From contig JAZBQD010000030.1 of assembly GCA_036583965.1 (NCBI GenBank), positions 52,763,551 to 52,827,550 on the forward strand: DNA of 64,000 bases, given 5' to 3'. Shown in pieces: positions 40,101 to 48,942 of this stretch. The first letter of the stretch is position 1. Each line of letters begins with the position of its first letter. The translations under genes were made by a program, and so were the position numbers. Source of the stretch: Prunella strophiata (lineage: Eukaryota; Chordata; Aves; Passeriformes; Prunellidae). Below the pieces are notes generated by a model. It was given only the letters and a program-made list of their open reading frames with translations, ran no database searches and was not told the DNA's origin.

Positions 40101-42639
40101 TCATGCACTCTAAATTGCAGTGAAGTTGAATTTTACTACAAATTGCCTGGGAATTTACCCAAGCCAAGAGTCTTAAAGAAATCAATGATAAAATATTGAA
40201 GTGTTATTGACACCTATAACAAAGAGAATCCAATTCATATTCTACATAACAGAAATGCACTGATGGAACATCACACTATCTGTAGACATTTTAGCAGAGA
40301 TTGAGCTAGAAATCCCACAACAATTAGACAGTGGAGGTGAAAATAAGATACAAAGTTGCTAGAAGAAGAGAAGAATTCCTGAGGTTCCAGAAGACACTGA
40401 CAAGGAACACCAATGGATGCAGACAACACTGTCTAGGAAGTAGGCCTGCATCCTCACAAGAACTGTCTTCTCTGGTATCTGTTTGCCTGGGAATGAACCA
40501 GACTGCATGTTTGCCAGTTCAACCCAAAAAGTGGGATGGGGCTGGGTTACAGGATTTGCCACTGACAGAGCCATCAATAGACAATCAGAACAGCAGCACA
40601 CAACACCTTCCCAGCATTCAGGATTTCTAGAGACCAACACATGTACAACAGCACACACTATTGCAGAAGTGACCTGCCAGCAAGGGAAATTGTGGCATTG
40701 TCTAAAAGCATTTAGATGTTAAAACCATCTAGGAGAAAGTACTGACAAGGATGAAAAACTGAACCTCTCGGTCAAGTCAGGCTTTAAGAGTTTTTCTCAA
40801 GTCCTAAGACAGAACACTGAAGAAACATGTTCAATTAAGCAGTTAAAGCTGCAATAACAATTCTAAAGGATCTCTTTGAGATCTTCAGCCGAAATGATCA
40901 TCAGCATAACACTCAGTTAGCCAATGGAGGTCCAAATTCAAGTAAAATTAAATGGCCATGAGGCAAAGGTTAACAAAAAAAAAACATCCCAAGATCCAGG
41001 ACTCACAGCCCAAAGCAAATGAGTTAGTAGTCCAAATCATAATCCAAGTTTCTACAGCTCCATTACATCACTGCCTATAAAAATCTAAAGCTTTTGAGTT
41101 TTAAGTTCACAAACTAGTAGAAACTTCAACTTGAAAAAGGTAGAAATGCCATTAATGGACCAAGATCAGGTAACTAGTGCTGGGTGTAATGATCTGACCC
41201 TCATGAAACTCATGCATCCAGAGCCCTGTCATATAACAAAAAGCCTCAGAAGAACTCTATTTGCCCTGAGAAAAACCTGAGACACTCACCTAATTCTGTT
41301 TTAATATTATCATCTACAGTAGTCAGCCTGTGACTCTGCTTAAAGCCGATTGCTCACCCCCTGGCAAAGTGAGCTAAGCAACAGATCACTGAGTCCTGGC
41401 CTTTCTGAGGACAAGGATCTCTGTCTTTCAACCCAAGCTTCATCTGCTAAAAATCAGTGTCCAGTGCCCCTGTGGAACTCATACAGCACATCATCTTTCT
41501 CCCCCAAAGTCACCAGAAAAATCATTCTGGTGTGGTTTGCACAAACAACTCCCCGATTCAATATACGTGTGTCAAGATGACTTGTGTACACAGAGTGAAT
41601 CTAGATTAGATACTGTGTTTTCAAACTTGACCAGCACCCTTCTTGCTCCCTCATGCTCAGTAGAAACACTGGCTGTACCGAGCTCCATCAAATTTGCCAA
41701 CATTGAGTGCTGGAGATACTCAGCTACTTTCAGATGTTCACATGTGTGTACAGCTTTCTCCCTACCTGACAGCTTACTACTTCCCCATTCATCATGTGAT
41801 TAAATTTCATAATTATTTGAGACCATTTCCTTAAAAAACAAAAAAGAGGCAGAAAAAATGTAACTGATCGTCCTCTCTGAATTTTAAGGACCACTGATTT
41901 GCTGTGACTCATAGTATTTCACAACACAGAAAATAAACACATCTACGGATGCAGATTCACATCATTAAATTTCTACGCTGTATAAAGCGGAAAGTTTCCC
42001 ATTGCCATAACAACAAAATAGCTTCTTAAAAGCAAAAAGCTTAGCAGGACTGGGTCCTACAGCCCCTAAGACAGAAGCTGCCAAGTACTCAGCAGCAAAA
42101 AATTTAGAGATTTTAAGTCTCCTTGAAAATTTAAGGCATTTCTAATCAGGTATGTATTTGATCAAATGCAGACTGAAATTCTAAAAACAAAGAACATTTC
42201 ACAGAAATTACTTCGTAACGCGAAATGTTCTAGAATAACACTTGACATGCAAGGTGTCTAATAAAATGCCTTTGACAGGGTTAAACAACGTCTTGAGGTG
42301 CCATTTATAACATTTTTCTCCTACCAAATACATTTTCTCTTCTTTCTGCTGCTTAATTTCTTTACTTCGCACAATAAAAATCAGCTGAAAAGTTTCATTT
42401 TTGCTTTTAGTTGGTTTCACTTTCTAAGTTGCCTGGAAGCAACGAAAAGTTTCTGTTTAGGTTGGGCGACATTCAGGGAGGGGGGAAATCGAGAGTAAAG
42501 CTGGCTGGAAGAATAATGCCTCTGCTAGGAGTCGGCAAGATGATTACCGTGTTTTCGGGAAGACTGTTTTATCTACATAGAGACGCTCAACCCCTTTAGC
42601 TGGGCGTTATAAGGGAACCTTTACGGCTTAGGCGGAGGG

Positions 42640-42667
42640 CAACAACAACAATAACAACAGCAACAAC
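42640..42667. repeat. Interrupted (CAA)n tract
   Basis: CAA units with single ATA and CAG interruptions at the left edge of the CpG island, about 400 bases inside intron 1. Confidence 0.85.
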
Positions 42668-43051
42668 GAGAAAGAGGTGTCGAGCACCCCCGCTGCCTTC
42701 TCCTCCCCGCCTGTCACAGCCGGCTCAGCTGTTCTGGTCGCGCTCCGCATCTGCTTCTTTCTCCGGCTCAACCACCGCCTCCTCCCGCGGCCGCCGCGCC
42801 GCAGCCCGGCGCTGACAGCGGGCGGATCCCCGCGCCCCGGCCGGCAGAGGCACCTCCGAGCGACGGAGGGGAGGCAGACACAAAGTTTCTTTCGCGGGGC
42901 TCCGTCCGAGGCGCCGGCTCCCGGTCCTCCCCGGCGGGGAGCGCCGCTCCGCAGGCAGCGGGGCAGGCAGCGGCGCTGCCCCCGTCCCCTCGCACCCCTC
43001 TCGCCGCCCCGCGGAGGGGAAGGCGGCGGTTCGCCATCAGCGCCTACTCAC

Positions 43052-43346
43052 CGCCATGGCCCCGCGGCTCTCCCGGCTAACGGTCCGCGCTCCGCCGCCA
43101 GCGGGCAGCGGCGCCGAGGCGGGGAGCGCCAGGGGGAGTTCCCGATGGCGCAGCTCGGGCAGGGGCGGCGCTTCCCCCACCCCTTTGCCCGCCCACTCGA
43201 GGTACCTGCCCTCCGGCCGCCGCCGCTCCGCCGCCTCTTCCTGCCCTCCCCGCAGCTGTCACTGCCCCCCGCTCCCGCCGCCGCCCCCGCCCCGCCGCCT
43301 CAGCGCTGCCCGCCGCCTCGCCCGGCGCCGCGCGGCCGCCATCTTT
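43052..43346 (-). other. FNDC3A: FNDC3A exon 1, non-coding leader (inferred)
   Basis: A strong donor, GCCATGGCG|GTGAGTAGG, ends the exon at 43,052 on the minus strand. It is the best donor I see in the CpG island. The transcription start is inferred to lie at or just right of 43,346, where an AAGATGGCGGC (YY1-type) motif sits in the orientation usual just downstream of CpG-island start sites. The exon would hold two upstream ATGs in good contexts: 43,342-43,340 (27 codons, ending at 43,259) and 43,057-43,055 (5 codons, ending in exon 2). No in-frame coding extension reaches the main start codon. Alternative first exons in the same island cannot be excluded. Confidence 0.65.
43335..43346 (-). 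promoter_or_regulatory. YY1-type motif near the FNDC3A start site
   Basis: On the minus strand the site reads CAAAGATGGCGGC. The AAGATGGCGGC core in the sense direction is typically found just downstream of the transcription start in vertebrate CpG-island promoters. It also supplies a potential upstream start codon for a 27-codon ORF. Confidence 0.6.
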
Positions 43347-43395
43347 GGGGAGGGCTGGGGGGGCCGCGAGGGGGCAGTTGGCTCTGGCGCGCAGC

Positions 43396-43405
43396 GCGCC
43401 TGCGC
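43396..43405. promoter_or_regulatory. NRF1-like site
   Basis: GCGCCTGCGC matches the palindromic NRF1 consensus with one substitution in the centre. It lies about 50 bases upstream of the inferred start site. Confidence 0.45.
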
Positions 43406-43538
43406 GGAGTCCTCCCGTGCGGGAGGGCGGGGGCGTCGCCCGGAGGGGGGCGGGGCCATGGCGTGTGGGCGTGGCTTGTGCAGTGCGGGGGCGTGGTCGG
43501 TGGGAGGGCGTGGCCGGCGGGGGCGGGAGGGGGCCCTG

Positions 43539-43808
43539 GGGTGCCCGGGGTGTTTGGGGTCCGTGGGGTCCCTGGGGGTCCCTGGGGTGTTTGGGGTCCC
43601 TGGGGTCCCTGGAGTCCATGGGATCCCTGGGGGTCCCTGGGGTGCCTGGAGTCCGTGGGGTCCCTGGGGTGTTTGGGGTCCCTGGGGTCCCTGTGGGTCC
43701 CTGGGGTGTTTGGGGTCCCTGGGGTGCCTGGAGTCCATGGGATCCCTGGGGGTCCCTGGGGTGCCTGGAGTCCGTGGGGTCCCTGGGGTGTTTGGGGTCC
43801 CTGGGGTC
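43539..43808. repeat. G-rich minisatellite with 119-bp higher-order period
   Basis: The basic word is about 10 bases, GGGGTCCCTG, with variants such as GGGGTGTTTG, GGAGTCCATG and GGGGTGCCTG. A larger unit of 119 bp repeats: 43,547-43,688 aligns to 43,666-43,807 with only a few mismatches. Runs of three to five G on the plus strand every 5-10 bases give strong G-quadruplex potential. It translates into collagen-like or proline-rich peptides in several frames, but this is a by-product of the period. It starts where the CpG island ends, about 200 bp upstream of the inferred FNDC3A start. Confidence 0.93.
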
Positions 43809-43854
43809 AGGGCTCAGCCGTATCAGGACCTTGACCTTAGCCTGTACTGGCATC

Positions 43855-44610
43855 TGGGGTCAGGGCTTGCTTGCTTGTGTAAGCCCTGCTTAGAAATAAC
43901 AAAAACGTCTCAACATTATCAGCCCTGTGTTCAGCACAAAGCCAAAACACAGCCCCATACCAGCCACTGTTTAGAAATTTAACTCTACCCCAGCCACACC
44001 CAGTACACATTCCGCCCCTTATTCCATACTATTTGCACCATGGCCAGACCTCACACTATTCAATACAACTTCACTAGCCACCACCCTTCTTCCCATAATT
44101 TGATACAATACACAGATTTCATTCCGTTAGTCATAAAATGCCCTTTGAGTTCATGTAGTCCATCACTTTGGGCTCCATCAGTTATGGTAGTCACTTGGGA
44201 TGGCAGAAGTGTGTTTTGTGGAGATACTGGGCACCAAAGCCACCTCACTGATGCACTTGCACTGCTTCTTGTAAGGCTTCTCCATTATTTTATGTGGTTT
44301 CTGCAGCAGTAATTCCTGTAAAAGGCAACTCAAGCCATGGGGTTTGCCCAGGCTGGGCTCTTGCTGGGTGGAGTGAAGGGTGGGAAGAGTTTCCTGTTTC
44401 CCATAGAGCCATTATCACAGTGAAAGTCGAAGGGCAGAGGCTGAGCAGGGCAGGACTGTGGACACCTGAAGGTGTCCCCTGCCTGCTGCCCCAGCATGTC
44501 GTGTCCAACATCAGAGAGGAAAGGGCAAGAAATGTGCAGGACACTTGTGCAGGGAGGAACTATCTTCCCTCAACACCTGCAATGTTCAGCTGGTGTCCTG
44601 AATGCTAATT
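43855..44610. mobile_element. Endogenous-retrovirus-like block
   Basis: The segments cttagaaataacaaaaacgtc, ttaactctaccccagccacac, cactattcaatacaacttcac, ccctttgagttcatgtagtcc, gcaactcaagccatggggttt and gtgaaagtcgaagggcagagg occur in this order in ERV-derived sequence that I recall from songbird genomes. No retroviral protein frame remains. I cannot assign the LTR versus internal part, the strand or the ends. It could instead be another dispersed passerine repeat. Confidence 0.45.
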
Positions 44611-44954
44611 TGTGATTATCCTTTGCTGAATGTTTGTCCTTTCTGCCGTTATGGGTCAAAATTATTTTACTACAGTGTTTGGCTTAACGACCTTCTGCAG
44701 CTGTGGACCAAACCAAATGAGATGTTTCATAAAGTGGTTGTGTTAATTTGCCTTAAAGCTCTCTGTTCTTAACTTACTGAGTTCCTATTTCTCTTGCATT
44801 TCAGCAGTGTTCATACAATTTTGATAGCTTCATGGCAGGCAGAAGGTAGCTCCTATCAACAAAGGATGCACCAACCAATGTTTGGACATTGCCTAGTTCC
44901 TCACTACAAGCCCCCTTTCCCAGATGCAGAATTTTAATGGTGAATAGCATGCTA

Positions 44955-45120
44955 GACTGTGATATCTCAGATCTCAAAAACTAGAGAGACTTGGGACTGA
45001 TCAATACTTGGATGAGCTACCTCGTTAGATACTGCGGAAAACGCTGCTGGTGATTCATTCAGTGGCATTCTTCTGTCTATGAGTCAGGGCTGAACAAATG
45101 CCACTGCACAGCATTAGTGG
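44955..45120 (+). mobile_element. 5S-rRNA-derived SINE, AmnSINE1-like
   Basis: The stretch tctcagatctcaaaaactag, then gggactgatcaatacttgg, then atgagctacc (44,965-45,021) aligns with the second half of vertebrate 5S rRNA, including the TACTTGGATG-ACC segment at 45,005-45,021. A non-5S body follows (ctggtgattcattcagtggc, then a ggctgaacaaatgccactg segment) that resembles the body of AmnSINE1, an ancient amniote SINE with a 5S-type head. It is heavily diverged and lacks a clean end. A diverged 5S pseudogene alone would not explain the body. Confidence 0.55.
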
Positions 45121-45443
45121 GTCGTACCATTCAGGGCCATAAACTGGAGATTTTTGCCAGTTACAGCTGTTGGAAGATCACTGATTTTCCTGCCTTATTC
45201 CAGTTTCAGTACGGCTTTCTAGAACTGGCCAGCAGTTGTGGCGGAATACAGCAAAGGGTTTCCACAGTTCCTTTTGTCAGGCATCATGCACTGGTGGCAG
45301 TGGGGCCAAGAACAGCAGTGGCAGCTGTGGCCACCACTGTAGGCAGCCACAGATCCTGGCTTGGTGTCAGAGTGTCCAGTTTGAACTGATGATGCAGCAC
45401 TGATTGTACGTGCCCCACTGCTGAGAGCCCTGGGAGGGAGCGT
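45121..45443. other. Unassigned upstream sequence right of the SINE
   Basis: Unique-looking, moderately GC-rich DNA. The 3' part of the ancient SINE may extend into it. No ORF, splice pair or repeat is recognisable. Confidence 0.4.
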
Positions 45444-45542
45444 CCTTCATTCCTCCTCCTGGCTTCCCAGCCATTCCTTCCTTCATTCCTCCTCCTGGCT
45501 TCCCAGCCATTCCTTCCTTCATTCCTCCTCCTGGCCTCCCAG
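45444..45542. repeat. 36-bp tandem repeat, about 2.75 copies
   Basis: Units begin with CCTTCATTCCTCCTCCTGGC at 45,444, 45,480 and 45,516. They are identical except for one T-to-C change in the last, truncated unit. The period is a multiple of three, so the minus strand stays open and repeats a 12-residue peptide; this is not evidence for a protein. Confidence 0.95.
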
Positions 45543-46429
45543 GGCTGCTTCCCCTGCACTTCCCTTGCAGGTAAAATCAAGAAATCTGTGCAGTGTTTCA
45601 GGTGTATGGGTGCAGGCATGGAGGTGGGACAAGGGATAGATGAGAGTGTTTAGGGCTCTTCTCCCCATCCAAACACTGGTCCTGGTGGTGTGTAAGTTTG
45701 TACTACATGGCACAATTCTTCACCTTTTCCTTCCTTTTTAGCTCACAGATGTATAAATAAGTGTATATGAAATTCCGTTTTCTGCTGGAAACCTGGTTAA
45801 AGTCACCTATAAATAATTCTGAATAATATTAAAAGTGGGTGGAAGGCATTGGAAACCAGTATAAGGACCTCTTTGTCTCTCTTTAGGGGCTTGTGAATAA
45901 ATGGATTTTTCTAAACCAAAACTAAACTAGATTGGAATTATTTACAAACCTAAGTTGCCTATATGGTTCTCAGGTGCCTCTAGACAATTGACCAAATTTT
46001 GTTGCTTTCATCCATTCCAGAACTTCCCAGAAGGACTCACTCAAGACAGAATTTCTTTACAGTAATGTACCAGTTACACATCCAAGTGCTGATGATGGAC
46101 ATTTATGAAATTGATATTGTAGCTAAATCCAGCAGAGGAGAGATGAGGAGACAAATACAAAACTGTATTGCAGAGTACTCTCTTATCATACAGTTGTGTG
46201 TACCGTAATGCCCTCCTTCTCTGGCTCTCACTTTTTCAGTCAAACCAAGGTACTGTCTCCAGACAACTGAGAAGAATTGGTGTTATAACAGTCATTACTT
46301 CAGGTTTGCATTGAGTTGTATTTATCCAGTAAAACATGTAGCAATCTGGTGCTGGGACCAATACTGAGCAACTCATGATAGTTTTAAGACCTACATCACT
46401 TGATCCAATCCTCCAATTCTCTCCATCCT
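45543..46429. other. Unassigned upstream DNA
   Basis: AT-rich sequence upstream of FNDC3A between the 36-bp tandem repeat and the next CR1 tail. I see no exon, RNA gene or known repeat. Confidence 0.5.
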
Positions 46430-46585
46430 TGCAAGGAGCCTCATCCCTGGAAACATTTAAGTCTAGGTTGGATGGAGCTCTAATAAGAGCTGATCTTAGT
46501 TGAAGATGTCTCTGCTCCCTGCAGGGGAGTGGACTAGATCTTTAAAGATCCCTTCAAAACCAAACTATTCTACGAAGCATTCAAA
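46430..46585 (+). mobile_element. CR1 LINE, 3' tail
   Basis: catccctggaaacatttaag, then aggttggatggagctctaat, then gttgaagatgtctctgctcc, then ggactagatctttaaagatcc, then caaactattctacga. This is the usual CR1 3' end, severely 5'-truncated. Confidence 0.88.
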
Positions 46586-48908
46586 AGTTAAATGGGAAAA
46601 ACCTCCTGTTCTAAAGTTAAAATAATGTGGCTTAAGTTGGAGAGTTCAGCAGGTTTCTCACACACAGCATGTGCCTCCATAGTGAACAACCCATTTTCAC
46701 ACTTCAGCTGAATTTATAATCACCTGTAGCACCTCTGCCAGGGGGGAGAATTGTGACCTCTTAGTAGTGGCAGCTCTGCTGCTGTCACAGCTTCCTGAGC
46801 CTGTAAGGGCAGTGGTAGCCAAATGTAGACCAGCAGACCTGCAGTCAGACTTTACAATGTCTTTACAAACAGGCTTGTCATCTAAACTTCACCTGAAGAC
46901 ACTAGTGGGAGCATTTACCCTGGTCTCACAGGCCAGAGGAGAGCAGTTTGGGATGGACTGTGGGCTAGGAAAGCAGTGAGTTCAATAGCACTGCTGCCTT
47001 CCTACCAGACAAGTAGTGTCAGTGTAATACACAACAATTAAAGAAATACAGCTGGTGCTTATTTTCTAAAACAAGTAACTAATGTATGACTGTAACTCCC
47101 TGAAAGTAAACTTGGTGTAGATATAGCAAGGTGAATGAGGTTTAATTTTGATGTGTTGGCAAAAAAATTGCAGAAAATTTTATTATCACAAAATTGAGTT
47201 ACCGATTCCTCTGTGTCATCGGGCATACTGTGTCTTCACCTGAGCTGCATAGCATCATTTTATTTGTCCAGATTACTTTCAAAGAGGCTGCCAATCACTA
47301 TAAACTATTTGCTGGTTTCTGATTTGTATGAAAGGTTTTGAACTGAAAAAAAATCCAACTTTATTATCAGAATGTTTTATCAAAATAAATGTTTGCTGAC
47401 AGCAGTTTAATTCTAGGCATGATTCACTTCAGTAGTAAAATATGTGTTTGTGGGAGAAAAGGGAATCTCAGATTTCATGGATGTGATCAACTGTGTTTTT
47501 TACACAATTTGGTGAATTAGTAGAACTCAAAACACATTGAGGAAGGGCATATTATAAAATGTTTATCATGTCTATAACTGGTTTTTGACACTTGTTATAG
47601 AGTAAGTCTTGTATGATGTATTTTACCATGCTTTTCTCAAAACACTGATGGACACAAATCCACAGCTCATTGTCTTCTTTACCTGCTTTTCAGGACATGG
47701 ATGATGAACTAAATAATTCTATGACAAGATTGAACCAGCTGAGACTTTAGAATGATGATACCAAGAAGAAAGAGAGGATTAAATGGATAAAAATACTAAT
47801 TCCATCAGAGGCAACAAAATTCAACCATTCAACTCCACATTACAGAAGTAGCTCCAGTGCAGAATCAGGAATTGGAGGGAAATTGCAGTTTCTTAACTTC
47901 AGAGGTTAGGTGGACTCTTCCATTTCCCTCCTACTGATTAAATTCATTTTCTTGAAGAAATTCCCTTTATTTCAATGGAATTACGCTTAGAACTAGCGTT
48001 GAATAACAAGAACAGGTGTGGAAATTAAGGTGCACTTAAGGTGTTTGAGTGCTAAACAAAACCAAACTCTTTAAGAAGAATTAGTGAGTCAAAATTTTTA
48101 AATCTTAGTACCATGATTTAGACTCCAAAAACATTCACTGGAGCAAATATGACAGAGCAACCTAATTGTGTGGCACTTGTTTTTCTGGTATGTACATTTG
48201 ACAAAAGGAAAAGCAAAATACATACACACAAAGATGAAATACATGGCTTAGAACTCAAATTAATTTATCTTACTTTATTAAAATGGAAAAAATACATGGT
48301 GTAAACCTACTTGTTATAATACTACTTTTCAAACTCAAATCAAAAAACTAAAATTCAAACAGTGAAAACTGCCTCAGACCTTGGCATTCTTGCAACTGAT
48401 CATTTTGCACCTTGCAAATCTTTATTTGTTGAAATCAGTCACTTAGTTGAACTGTGATTTTCCCATCATGAATTAAAGCTATGTTTTTGTATTGTTTTTT
48501 GCTTTGAAGTTATATTTAAAACAGTGGTTGTGGACAGCAACAAAGCAATATTTATTGTCCTCATCACTTTTAGAAAACAGTGATATTTGTTTTGGCTTTA
48601 TGAATGGAGGTATTTCTGAACTGTCTTTAGTGATCTCCTAGTTAACAGCTGGCTTGTGATAAATAAAGTTGAATAATCAGCCAACCCTGTTTGTAATCAA
48701 ATTGTTTACCAGAAGCATACTTTGAGTTTGTGCTTCTGCTTGCTGTTGGTTGGAAATAATTTTGTAGCTTTCCTTTTCAAACTGTGGTGAAAAGTTAGAC
48801 ATTAAAAGCTCCATTGTATGTAAACAATGACTTAGAAAACTCAGGTACATAATTCAAGTGGATGTGTTACTGAACTACATTTATTTAGGACCTTTTTCCT
48901 TCTTGAAT
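46586..48908. other. Unassigned upstream DNA
   Basis: AT-rich sequence with scattered short frames and AATAAA words. No recognisable gene or repeat. A conserved non-coding element or an unannotated long non-coding RNA exon cannot be seen or excluded from sequence alone. Confidence 0.5.
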
Positions 48909-48942
48909 ATTCAGGAATTTCTTATGCAAGAAATTCCTGAAT
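48909..48942. repeat. Perfect 15-bp hairpin with 4-base loop
   Basis: ATTCAGGAATTTCTT (48,909-48,923) and AAGAAATTCCTGAAT (48,928-48,942) are exact reverse complements around ATGC. It would fold or extrude as a tight hairpin. It is too short for a typical pre-miRNA. Confidence 0.92.

Larger units (their letters stand above)
25855..43051 (-). other. FNDC3A: FNDC3A intron 1 (17,197 bp if the exon 1 donor is right)
   Basis: The intron is bounded by GTGAGT at 43,051 and CTTTGCAG at 25,855. It holds an A-rich tract at 26,206-26,246, a (TAA)n microsatellite, CR1 fragments (27,785-28,290 and 31,635-32,027), an ERVL-like LTR at about 28.9-29.3 kb, a hAT-like MITE (32,157-32,451), a hairpin at 36,292-36,349, a 21-bp duplication at 37,106 and a CAA-rich tract at 42,640. 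The region 32.6-42.6 kb is otherwise AT-rich unique sequence with no recognisable gene. A 209-codon open frame at 32,594-33,223 is probably chance. Confidence 0.75.
1..43346 (-). other. FNDC3A: FNDC3A gene, 5' part (promoter, exons 1-3, introns 1, 2 and part of 3)
   Basis: Two minus-strand exons with good splice sites join in frame to give a peptide starting MAEHPPLLDTT and continuing VILVQVNPGEAF and TIRREDGQFQCIT. I recognise this as the N-terminus of FNDC3A. In the family the full protein is roughly 1,200 residues: a proline-rich N-terminal region, a series of fibronectin type III domains, and a C-terminal membrane anchor. Mouse work links it to spermatid-Sertoli cell adhesion. Only the N-terminal region is encoded here. 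The right end is an inferred transcription start next to a YY1 motif in the CpG island, and it could be off by about 100 bases. The gene continues past the left edge; I looked for the next exon in 1-5,638 and did not see it. Confidence 0.9.
42670..43538. promoter_or_regulatory. FNDC3A: CpG-island promoter of FNDC3A
   Basis: GC content and CpG density rise abruptly at about 42.67 kb and stay high to about 43.54 kb, while both flanks are AT-rich. The island has many GGGCGG (Sp1-type) boxes, especially at 43,418-43,456. It also has an NRF1-like GCGCCTGCGC at 43,396-43,405 and a YY1-type motif at 43,335-43,346. There is no TATA box or CCAAT box where one would be expected. This is a typical housekeeping-style, dispersed-start promoter. 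Long open frames inside it on both strands come from the lack of AT-rich stop codons and are not genes. Confidence 0.88.

Noticed and set aside
42677..43834. Open frame of 385 codons on the plus strand, plus 308-, 182-, 258- and 159-codon frames overlapping it on both strands
   Set aside because: They lie in the CpG island and minisatellite, where stop codons are rare. The collagen-like GVPGVPG and PRDPRDP peptides come from the repeat period and appear in several frames at once. Base composition explains them.
44955..45021. Functional 5S rRNA gene
   Set aside because: Only the second half resembles 5S rRNA, with many changes, no intact promoter boxes and no T-run terminator. The following body points to a SINE.
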